A stretch of 7,889 nucleotides of DNA from an uncultured Clostridia bacterium. GTDB lineage: Bacteria; Bacillota; Clostridia; Oscillospirales; CAG-272. Position 1 is the stretch's first letter, and the number at the start of each line of letters is the position of its first letter. The position numbers and the translations under genes were made by a program. Shown here piece by piece: positions 1 through 4,492 of this stretch. The notes under the pieces were generated by a model. It was not told the origin of the DNA. It worked only from the letters and a program-made list of their open reading frames with translations, and made no database searches. Where the stretch lies: contig CALDMI010000175.1 in NCBI GenBank assembly GCA_937914815.1, positions 1 through 7,889 on the forward strand, given 5' to 3'.

Positions 1-70
1 TGTCCGCAATGTACGCCGCGTCGCCTTCTTTCAGGCAGTTCAGCGGATAGTTTTTTGAGAAATTTCTCAT
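1..70 (-). CDS. Partial ORF, possible FeoA-domain protein (N-terminus only)
   Basis: An ATG at 70 opens a reading frame that leaves the window at base 1, so only about 23 residues are visible. They read MRNFSKNYPLNCLKEGDA followed by AYIAD. The pattern aromatic-Pro-Leu, then Leu-Lys-x-Gly, then a short beta strand resembles the start of FeoA proteins, small SH3-like partners of the FeoB ferrous iron transporter. This is a pattern match on a very short stretch and could be wrong. No good ribosome binding site precedes the ATG. The same frame is open back to the stop codon of the 50-residue gene just upstream, so the start is uncertain. It would be cotranscribed with that gene from the promoter at 296-324. 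Confidence 0.35.
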   Translation of the reverse strand, partial: MRNFSKNYPLNCLKEGDAAYIAD

Positions 71-106
71 AGAGCGCTTGTTGCCCGTTTCTGGAAGGAG
101 CTTCAG

Positions 107-259
107 CTATGACTGTGCAAAAAACTTTTTCGCCTTGGCATAAATCTGCAGTTGTGCGGGCGTATGTTTTTTGTCATCGAAGGCAGGGATACTTCCGGTA
201 AAATCGTGTGTTTCATAATATGCCTGGAGCGCATCCCGCGTCTCTTTGTCGTATGGCAT
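107..259 (-). CDS. 50-residue protein of unknown function
   Basis: I do not recognise this family. The start chosen is the ATG at 257-259, because GGAGG sits 7 bases upstream and a strong promoter (296-324) lies between it and the more upstream in-frame ATG, which therefore cannot be transcribed from that promoter. The product begins MPYDKETRDALQAYYE, is soluble and charged, and has no membrane segment or signal peptide. Its C-terminal half carries AQLQIYAKAKKFF, likely a helix. It ends in TAG, and the reading frame after that stop continues in phase into the partial FeoA-like ORF 36 bases further on. Being first in a unit with a possible iron-transport gene hints at, but does not show, a shared role. 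Confidence 0.6.
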   Translation of the reverse strand: MPYDKETRDALQAYYETHDFTGSIPAFDDKKHTPAQLQIYAKAKKFFAQS

Positions 260-295
260 GGCGAGTCCTCCATGGGGATTATTCTTTCTGAATTG

Positions 296-324
296 ATTAT
301 ACCATTTTTTCGGCTGTTTTTCAA
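296..324 (-). promoter_or_regulatory. Sigma-A promoter with extended -10 for the leftward unit
   Basis: On the minus strand there is TTGAAA (319-324), a 17-base spacer, and TATAAT (296-301) preceded by TGG, which makes an extended -10. Transcription would start near 289, giving a leader of about 30 bases with GGAGG before the ATG at 259. It lies back to back with the promoter at 335-363. Confidence 0.75.
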
Positions 325-334
325 GTCGTAATGC

Positions 335-363
335 TTGCAATGCTCACGGTTTTATGTTATAGT
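335..363 (+). promoter_or_regulatory. Sigma-A promoter for the SWIM gene and tRNA-like RNA
   Basis: TTGCAA (335-340), a 17-base spacer, and TATAGT (358-363) with TG one base upstream of the hexamer. The expected start near 370 gives a long leader of about 105 bases before the SWIM gene. A second, weaker candidate lies downstream: TTGACT (391-396), 17 bases, TACAAA (414-419). Confidence 0.65.
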
Positions 364-387
364 ACATGCAGATGAGTCGGTACGGAC

Positions 388-404
388 AGGTTGACTTGTC
401 ACCT
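388..404. promoter_or_regulatory. Bulged inverted repeat in the SWIM gene leader, possible operator
   Basis: AGG-T-TGAC-TT-GTCA-CCT forms a near-perfect inverted repeat. It overlaps the -35 of the weaker downstream promoter candidate (391-419) and lies in the leader of the upstream one. It could be a protein-binding operator or a small RNA hairpin. Its position is its only functional hint. Confidence 0.3.
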
Positions 405-475
405 ATATGTCGTTACAAAAAGATTGGAGACAATGTGGAACGGCCGCACGAATATAAGAAATAAGGAGTTATTCT

Positions 476-937
476 ATGGGATTGCTCGAATGCGCAAGCT
501 CTGCGTCACTTTTTCGCGGACACGACTATTATGAAAACAAAAAAGTTAAAAACCTAACGGAAATAAGTGCCGGGGTATTTGCCGCTGATGTTGTAGGAAC
601 TGCGAGTGAGCCGTATACGGTGAAAATCGACATTACGCATCCGAGAAAATCAACTTGTAACTGTCCTCACGCCAATGGTAAGCGTATCGTGTGCAAGCAT
701 ATGATTGCAACATATTTTACTGCGTATCCCGAAGAAGCAGTACGATTTTATCAGGAATATATGAAGGCACGAGAAGATGAAGAAAAGTGGGAAGAAGAAA
801 TACTCGACAGAGTACAGGAGTGTGTTTGTAGTATGAAAAAGGGTGAACTTCAACAAACGCTTTTGGAGCTTCTGCTTAACGGCCCCGAATGGCAGTTTGA
901 AAGGTTTATCAGAGATCACGACTTAGACGAATATTGA
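476..937 (+). CDS. Standalone SWIM zinc-finger protein
   Basis: The 153-residue product carries a SWIM zinc-binding motif, CxC-x9-CxH, with ligands C61, C63, C73 and H75. This family signature is associated with binding nucleic acid or protein partners. Residues 1-58 form a beta-rich lead-in typical of the region before SWIM motifs (SLFRGHDYYENKKV, then alternating strands). After the motif comes a highly charged helix (about 88-115, rich in E, K and R) and a C-terminal helical tail. There is no membrane segment and no helicase or transposase domain, with which SWIM motifs are often fused; this one stands alone. The ATG has AGGAG 7 bases upstream. The tRNA-like RNA begins 40 bases after the stop with no terminator between, so the two are probably cotranscribed. 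Function is not known. Nucleic-acid binding is a family-based inference. Confidence 0.85.
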   Translation: MGLLECASSASLFRGHDYYENKKVKNLTEISAGVFAADVVGTASEPYTVKIDITHPRKSTCNCPHANGKRIVCKHMIATYFTAYPEEAVRFYQEYMKAREDEEKWEEEILDRVQECVCSMKKGELQQTLLELLLNGPEWQFERFIRDHDLDEY

Positions 938-976
938 TATCAAACACACTTGTTTTTCTTGCCATTTAGTTATACT

Positions 977-1082
977 GTGGGTGAGATAATGAGGTATGGC
1001 AAAACCTTTCACCGAGGTGTCATTACCATCAGGTTCTTGTGATCGCAAGGTCATGCAGGTTCAATTCCTGTTACCCGCACCA
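977..1082 (+). ncRNA. tRNA-like RNA with T arm and encoded CCA, non-canonical body
   Basis: The 3' part is strikingly tRNA-like: a T arm with stem 1055-1059/1067-1071, the loop TTCAATT (TTCRANY consensus), then TTACCCGC, a discriminator A and CCA (1080-1082). The 5' bases GTGGGTGA (977-984) pair with 1071-1078 over 8 bp with two G-U pairs, so the ends close like an acceptor stem. The total of about 106 nt exceeds usual tRNAs. AGGT/ACCT (992-995/1004-1007) with an 8-base loop containing GG and ending in A looks like a D arm, but it starts 8 bases after the acceptor helix instead of 2. No clean anticodon arm is found: TCTTG/CAAGG (1035-1039/1046-1050) has only a 6-base loop, and ACCT/AGGT (1004-1007/1015-1018) has a 7-base loop that would read CAC but clashes with the D arm. 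TAATGA/TCATTA (987-992/1020-1025) is another helix. The tail resembles that of tRNA-Leu genes. It may be a non-canonical tRNA, a mimic, or a decayed tRNA. Confidence 0.5.
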
Positions 1083-1214
1083 AAAATCGGCAGGCATCAT
1101 TTGATGCTTGCCGATTTTTACTTTTTCACTCTTCATTTTCTTTATTTTGCCGATTTTTGGAAAGTAATAAGCAACAGTGAAAAACGAAGAAGTCCACAAT
1201 GCGCGAAAGCGCAT
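1071..1214 (-). CDS. Possible small ORF (47 residues) antisense to the terminator and T arm
   Basis: The ATG at 1212-1214 is preceded by a full-strength Shine-Dalgarno sequence, GGAGGTG (1220-1226), at 5-base spacing. The frame runs 47 codons to TAA at 1071-1073. The product begins MRFRALWTSSFFTVAYYF and then becomes lysine-rich, giving a small basic peptide with a hydrophobic start. It lies 87 bases downstream of the TM2 gene with no clear terminator between, so it could be a third gene of that operon. Against it, its 3' half is simply the complement of the terminator repeat and the T arm, and the start codon sits in a perfect 7-bp hairpin (1198-1215). I do not recognise the sequence. Confidence 0.25.
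   Translation of the reverse strand: MRFRALWTSSFFTVAYYFPKIGKIKKMKSEKVKIGKHQMMPADFWCG
1082..1119 (+). terminator. Strong intrinsic terminator directly after the tRNA-like CCA
   Basis: Bases 1082-1099 pair with 1102-1119 over 18 bp with a single G-U pair. The core is TCGGCAGGCATCA, and the stem is flanked by A5 and T5 runs. It begins at the last base of the encoded CCA, the usual arrangement for a solitary tRNA gene, and would end the SWIM/tRNA-like transcript. The A-run at the base makes it potentially active in both directions. Confidence 0.85.
1108..1158 (+). repeat. Direct repeat of the terminator's right arm
   Basis: TTGCCGATTTTT occurs at 1108-1119 (the right arm of the terminator) and again at 1147-1158, 39 bases on. 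The single left arm (1082-1092) can pair with either copy, so the second copy may be a spare terminator arm or the scar of a small duplication. Confidence 0.7.
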
Positions 1215-1215
1215 T
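1198..1215. other. Perfect 7-bp hairpin with GAAA loop
   Basis: AATGCGC-GAAA-GCGCATT, read on the plus strand, is a perfect stem with a stable GNRA tetraloop. On the minus strand it encloses the ATG of the possible 47-codon ORF and could limit its translation. No long T-run follows on either strand, so it is a poor terminator. Confidence 0.5.
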
Positions 1216-1301
1216 ATTTCACCTCCGACACAGCCGGATATTTCGCTATTTATTTCTTTCCCGCCTCCGCAACAAAAAATTCAAAAAAGTGCATGTTCAT
1301 T

Positions 1302-1487
1302 TTACGGATAGTATGGATTTGGCTTGAAGAATAATATAATTAAATCAACAATTACGCCTACTCCGAAAAGCCCCACAGTGCAAATGTACAGTATTCCGAG
1401 GAGTATCCGCCCCTCGTAGAATTTATGCGCTCCGAACAGCCCGAAAAGCAGGCATAAGAAAAATGAAATCCATTTGTTTTTAGGCAT
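1302..1487 (-). CDS. TM2-domain small membrane protein
   Basis: The 61-residue protein is essentially one TM2 domain. A first membrane segment (about 6-20) leads into the family signature GLFGAHKFYEGR (16-27), followed by a second segment (about 28-54) with the G-x-FG-x-G and VDLI pattern at 39-50 and a short PNPYYP tail. It should be an integral membrane protein with both segments forming a hairpin. The biochemical role of bacterial TM2 proteins is not established. GGAGG lies 10 bases before the ATG. The EcsC/SHOCT gene ends 55 bases upstream on the same strand with no terminator or promoter seen between, so they look like an operon. TM2 domains are often attached to SHOCT domains, which makes this pairing sensible. 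Confidence 0.85.
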   Translation of the reverse strand: MPKNKWISFFLCLLFGLFGAHKFYEGRILLGILYICTVGLFGVGVIVDLIILFFKPNPYYP

Positions 1488-1542
1488 TGTTATCTACCCT
1501 CCATTCTTTCATATTTGGCACAGATGATAGCCAGGTCGTTTG

Positions 1543-2538
1543 TTAAATCTTAGCCAATAATTCCGCCTTTTTATGAGTGAATTCTTCCTCTGTGATAATA
1601 CCGCTGTCTTTTAATTCGGATAACTTTTGCAGTGCTTCAAAAGCATCGTTATTTCGTGAGGCTTCAGATGGTTGCTTTTTTGTGAACAGTCCGGAAATGC
1701 TGCTTATTGTTTTTTTACTACCATCAACGAATTTCGCTTTTATATCTTTTTCTTCGGCGGGCTTATCAGCAGTAATTTCAATAATGTCTTTTTCAAAGTC
1801 CTCTTCTGTATATCCGAAAGCGGCGCTGTCGAGTGCTTTTTGCAGACGATTTGCCATAGGCATCATAGACGCAAAATTTATACTACCCGATATAACACCG
1901 CCGATTACCGGAATCGCTTTGGAAAATCCTTGTGCCACTGTGGTTTTTGTAACCTTGACACCTATTGCTTTGCCAATTTGCTTGATAATCGGATACCAAA
2001 ATGTTTTTGTTAAAGCTTGTTGCGGTAATTTTTTAAGTGTTGTTTTTGCGATCTGTGTAAATAAAACCCGTACCCCTGACACAGCACCGGAAACGCCAAA
2101 CATAACGCCGCAATATAGCAGCAGTTGATTTTTCACTTTTTCATCATCAACCTGCCCGTCTTGCCAAAGATCTTGTGCGCCATATAGGTAAGACAGTTCT
2201 TGCGCCAGCCTTAACGACATACCAAAAAACTGTAGTACATCAGCAGGTATGGTGGCAGCCATTGCCAAGCCGCCGGGAATTCCGACGGCAAACGAAGCGA
2301 CAGAGGATTGACTTGTACGTTTAAATATCAGTTTGTTTGAAATAGCGGCTAATTTTTCTTCGGATACTTTTGCTTCTACCGGTCCAAAATCCAAAACATC
2401 CTGGATTTTTACATCTTCTGTAGCAAAAACTTCAGTCAGAAACTTATCCCGGCTGACCTTCACCCCGGGAATTTGTACTGCCGAAGTAATAATATTTTCT
2501 AACGCCACTTCTTTTACAGCACTGTTTTGTTCAGTCAT
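1543..2538 (-). CDS. EcsC-family protein with C-terminal SHOCT domain
   Basis: The 331-residue product has an EcsC-like core. Residues about 70-125 contain a glycine/alanine-rich hydrophobic stretch (VGIPGGLAMAATIPAD, 85-100) leading into a helix with LRLAQELSYLYG (109-120), which is the characteristic pattern. Further hydrophobic stretches at about 138-160 and 207-228 suggest membrane association. A charged linker (about 243-297) joins a typical SHOCT domain at 298-331 (LSELKDSGIITEEEF, then a Lys/Leu end), a short helical pair thought to mediate oligomerisation or contact with partners. No signal peptide is seen. The ATG at 2538 has AAGGA 8 bases upstream. A promoter at 2586-2613 drives it and probably the TM2 gene. 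EcsC proteins lack a settled function; the Ecs operon name derives from an ABC transporter neighbourhood that is not present here. Confidence 0.8.
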   Translation of the reverse strand: MTEQNSAVKEVALENIITSAVQIPGVKVSRDKFLTEVFATEDVKIQDVLDFGPVEAKVSEEKLAAISNKLIFKRTSQSSVASFAVGIPGGLAMAATIPADVLQFFGMSLRLAQELSYLYGAQDLWQDGQVDDEKVKNQLLLYCGVMFGVSGAVSGVRVLFTQIAKTTLKKLPQQALTKTFWYPIIKQIGKAIGVKVTKTTVAQGFSKAIPVIGGVISGSINFASMMPMANRLQKALDSAAFGYTEEDFEKDIIEITADKPAEEKDIKAKFVDGSKKTISSISGLFTKKQPSEASRNNDAFEALQKLSELKDSGIITEEEFTHKKAELLAKI

Positions 2539-2585
2539 TGTAAAGTTCCTTTCGTGTATAATAAAGCTGCAATATCACCGAGTAC

Positions 2586-2613
2586 ATTATACCATATCGT
2601 TTTCCAAAAGCAA
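2586..2613 (-). promoter_or_regulatory. Extended -10 promoter for the EcsC/SHOCT-TM2 operon
   Basis: On the minus strand TATAAT (2586-2591) is preceded by TGG. TTGCTT (2608-2613) lies 16 bases upstream as a weak -35. Transcription would start near 2579, leaving a leader of about 40 bases. The TGG-TATAAT core is the same as in the promoter at 296-324. Confidence 0.65.
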
Positions 2614-2665
2614 ATAAGGTTACACCGAATTGCTTTTGAGTTACATGTATTCGCGAAAATTACAA

Positions 2666-2707
2666 GCTCTTTTCCGGACGAAAACTTTGTCCGGAAAGGG
2701 GCTTTTT
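2666..2707 (+). terminator. Orphan rho-independent terminator on the plus strand
   Basis: Bases 2666-2679 pair with 2689-2702 over 14 bp (core TTTCCGGAC/GTCCGGAAA, two G-U pairs) with a 9-base loop, followed by TTTTT (2703-2707). The T-run fits only the plus strand. No plus-strand gene lies upstream before the SWIM/tRNA-like unit, which already has a terminator. It either insulates the Mor-like gene's promoter from antisense transcription through the EcsC gene or ends a short unrecognised RNA. Confidence 0.75.
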
Positions 2708-2735
2708 ATGGGTTTTTTCATTCACCGTAAATCAT

Positions 2736-2779
2736 TATACTGCAAGATAAGTGACAAATACAATGACAATGTCATTTGT
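2736..2779 (+). promoter_or_regulatory. Probable -10 and nested palindromes upstream of the Mor-like gene
   Basis: TATACT (2736-2741) is a good -10, with only a poor T-rich -35 (about 2714-2720). The predicted start near 2748 falls at the edge of two nested inverted repeats sharing one centre: ACAAAT/ATTTGT (2754-2759/2774-2779) and AATGAC-AAT-GTCATT (2762-2776). The weak -35 and the palindrome just after the start suit a regulated promoter, possibly autoregulated by the helix-turn-helix product. Confidence 0.45.
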
Positions 2780-2802
2780 TATGCTGTGTCGGGGGTGATA
2801 TT

Positions 2803-3099
2803 ATGTCATTAAACCGCTATTTGGTCGAAACTCCGGAGGTGGCATTGTTGAAAAAAGACCTTGATGGGCTTAATGATGTGTACAGGGATATTGCCGATGA
2901 AATCGGCGTTGAAAATGCATTGGCGATATACAGACTGTTCCGCGGAACGCAAATTTCATTTCCGAGCAGATTGTTTTCAAAGGAATACACACACAAGGCT
3001 ATTATAAGTGAATATGACGGCAATAACATACCGCAATTGGCACAAAAGTATAATTACTCCGAGCGAAGTGTATGGCGCATACTCAAAACAAAGAAATAA
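2803..3099 (+). CDS. Mor-family-like helix-turn-helix transcription regulator
   Basis: The 98-residue protein matches the pattern of the Mor transcription activator family (phage Mu Mor/C type) and its common chromosomal relatives. An N-terminal helical region contains YRDIADEIGVENALAIYRLF (27-46), then the turn RGTQISFPSRL (47-57), then a C-terminal helix-turn-helix at about 63-95 with the glycine-containing lead YDGNNIPQLAQKYNYS and a recognition helix ERSVWRILK (87-95). The start is the ATG at 2803, with a GGGGGTG Shine-Dalgarno just upstream. An in-frame TTG at 2776 lies inside the palindrome and has no binding site. It would act in the cytoplasm as a DNA-binding protein. Its target is not shown by the sequence; the palindrome at 2754-2779 is a candidate. 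Despite the phage-derived family name, no phage genes are seen nearby. Confidence 0.8.
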   Translation: MSLNRYLVETPEVALLKKDLDGLNDVYRDIADEIGVENALAIYRLFRGTQISFPSRLFSKEYTHKAIISEYDGNNIPQLAQKYNYSERSVWRILKTKK

Positions 3100-3103
3100 A
3101 CTA

Positions 3104-3177
3104 TACATAGGTGTAGCGGTTCTACAAAAGATGGCGCAGCCACTTACCGGTGGCGTCTGCGTCCACCCCACTATGTG
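3104..3177 (+). other. Foldable three-way junction after the Mor-like gene
   Basis: ACATAG (3105-3110) pairs with CTATGT (3171-3176) and encloses two hairpins. TGTAG/CTACA (3112-3116/3122-3126) has a CGGTT loop. A longer arm pairs 3133-3139 with 3157-3163 and continues as CCAC/GTGG (3140-3143/3150-3153) with a TTACCG loop and a 3-base bulge. The segment is more GC-rich than the gene before it. It matches no riboswitch or ribozyme that I recognise, and no hammerhead core is present. It may be a 3' UTR structure, a small mobile repeat, or an RNA gene; orientation is uncertain. Confidence 0.4.
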
Positions 3178-3218
3178 GATTACCATTGACACATAAATCC
3201 TCATATTTCAAAAAACAA

Positions 3219-3257
3219 AACCTGCGCTTGCCGTGGCAAGCGCAGGTTCCTTTTTTT
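3219..3257. terminator. Bidirectional intrinsic terminator between convergent genes
   Basis: Bases 3219-3232 and 3235-3248 form a perfect 14-bp stem (core CCTGCGCTTGCC). It is followed by T7 on the plus strand and, on the minus strand, by TTTTGTTTTTT. It sits between the rightward Mor-like gene and the leftward lipoprotein gene and should serve both. It also marks the change from AT-rich to GC-richer sequence. Confidence 0.9.
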
Positions 3258-3278
3258 AATTCAAATATTAATCAAAGC

Positions 3279-4391
3279 TTAATCCACTACTTCGTTCGCG
3301 ACGATAATCTCCAGCGTGACGCCGTCCGAAATAAAGGTAAGCGTACTCTTGTTCAGCTGATTGTAGCCCCCGGCGCTCGAGCCTGCGCCGACCGTGTCAA
3401 GGAGCCTGTAACAGGTGAGCGAGCCGTCGTCGTTCATAACCCAGAGCGCAACGTAGTACCTGCGCCCCGGCACATACTCTATCCCGATTTCCACGTGCCC
3501 GTCGGCGTCGGCTTCAACCTCTATGAAATTCTGATACTCCTTGTTGTCGCTGCCCGCAACAAAATCAAGGTCGGTAACATATACGTTGAATTTTCCCCGT
3601 TTTAATTCCGCAGGGAGTGCGGAAACGTCGAAAACCAGCGTCTCCTGCCACTTTGCGGTGACGATTTCGTCGGCTACGGTAATCGGCACAACGAGGCTTG
3701 CAGTCTGTGAGGAGGTGTTGCCGTTTCTCAGGTCTATAAGCAGAAAGGTTTTTCCGGTCACGGCTTTATCTGTGTCAATGCTTATTGTCAGCGCAGTTAT
3801 AAGATTGCTGTAGCTTGCGGTCTCCGTCTGTGCGGAAATCGCGCCGGCATCGGCGAGATCTGCATACGATTTTTTGACGCTTGAGCCGGGGATAACCGCC
3901 TGATTTGTCGACCTGATTTCCCAGTCGAGAATGGTCATATAGCTGCCGTTCAGCGTGATTGTCAGATCAATTCTGCCGTTGTTCCTTGCAATGGTTGTGG
4001 GGTTCGTGGTTGAAAATGTCGCAAAGCCGTTTCCGTCGGAGAGCCGCGGCTCATAAGCCTTGAGCTCCACGGCGACGCTCACGTTGTCGTTTCCCATGAG
4101 AAACTCGTAGGTGCTGTCGGAGCGCTTTGTTGCGTCATTTCCGTTGTAGGTCACCCTCGCAACGTATTTGTCGGTAGCCTTGAGGTCAAGCGTAACTGTA
4201 ACGGTCTCGGCAAACTCCGCTTCGCTTTTGTCTACCGAAACGGCGCACTCGTCCGTTGAATTAACCGTGACGCTGTGCTTTGCAAAGCCGGGGTCAGAAT
4301 TGTCATCGTCCGAGCAGGACGAGACGGCAAGAATGGCAACAGCCAGCATAAGCACAAGGCATAATGCAATTAACGTTCTTTTGATCTTCAT
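3279..4391 (-). CDS. Secreted lipoprotein with beta-rich repeat-like domains, function unknown
   Basis: The start is the ATG at 4389-4391 with GGAGG 6 bases upstream; an upstream in-frame start lacks such a site. The 370-residue product has a basic n-region (MKIKR), a hydrophobic stretch (7-23) and a lipobox AVSSC with the lipidated cysteine at 26, followed by an acidic DDD linker that should keep it on the outer face of the membrane. Residues about 39-114 form a beta-rich module ending in a Y-x-F-x-M-x-x-x-x-V-x-V pattern like those of many bacterial surface repeat domains. The rest is beta-rich, with Asn/Thr/Ser-rich strands and no catalytic motif I can identify. It could be a surface adhesin or a carbohydrate-interacting protein, but that is a guess. 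It has its own promoter (4438-4467) and shares the terminator at 3219-3257. Confidence 0.8.
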   Translation of the reverse strand: MKIKRTLIALCLVLMLAVAILAVSSCSDDDNSDPGFAKHSVTVNSTDECAVSVDKSEAEFAETVTVTLDLKATDKYVARVTYNGNDATKRSDSTYEFLMGNDNVSVAVELKAYEPRLSDGNGFATFSTTNPTTIARNNGRIDLTITLNGSYMTILDWEIRSTNQAVIPGSSVKKSYADLADAGAISAQTETASYSNLITALTISIDTDKAVTGKTFLLIDLRNGNTSSQTASLVVPITVADEIVTAKWQETLVFDVSALPAELKRGKFNVYVTDLDFVAGSDNKEYQNFIEVEADADGHVEIGIEYVPGRRYYVALWVMNDDGSLTCYRLLDTVGAGSSAGGYNQLNKSTLTFISDGVTLEIIVANEVVD

Positions 4392-4437
4392 TTTTATCCT
4401 CCGGGCGCAAAGAATACGCATTTGAATTACATTCAAT

Positions 4438-4467
4438 ATTTTATCACACGTCGGAATGTAAAGTCAA
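4438..4467 (-). promoter_or_regulatory. Promoter for the lipoprotein gene
   Basis: On the minus strand TTGACT (4462-4467), an 18-base spacer and TAAAAT (4438-4443), with TGA giving an extended -10. It lies 25 bases past the threonine aldolase stop, and no terminator is visible between that gene and this promoter, so readthrough from the aldolase gene is also possible. Confidence 0.65.
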
Positions 4468-4492
4468 CCACCGCGCAATGCAAAAATCCGGT

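Noticed and set aside
260..340. Longer N-terminus (27 extra residues) for the 50-residue gene
   Set aside because: A clear promoter (296-324) lies inside this extension, and GGAGG sits before the downstream ATG.
971..976. TATACT as promoter of the tRNA-like RNA
   Set aside because: It abuts the 5' end at 977, so transcription would begin about 6 bases inside the RNA; no -35 at suitable spacing (TTGTTT is only 15 bases away).
977..1082. Canonical tRNA-Leu, tRNA-Sec or tmRNA call
   Set aside because: The length and the missing standard anticodon arm do not fit Leu; no UCA anticodon loop is found for Sec; it is far too short and lacks the tag region for tmRNA.
996..1334. 112-codon plus-strand ORF across the tRNA-like RNA and terminator
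   Set aside because: It lacks a ribosome binding site, crosses a strong terminator, and its protein sequence is the translation of structured RNA.
2776..2802. TTG start giving 9 extra residues on the Mor-like protein
   Set aside because: It lies within the palindrome and has no Shine-Dalgarno sequence; the ATG at 2803 has GGGGGTG.
3104..3177. Hammerhead ribozyme or known riboswitch
   Set aside because: The three-way layout prompted the check, but the CTGATGA and GAAA core of hammerheads is absent and no known riboswitch consensus is recognised.
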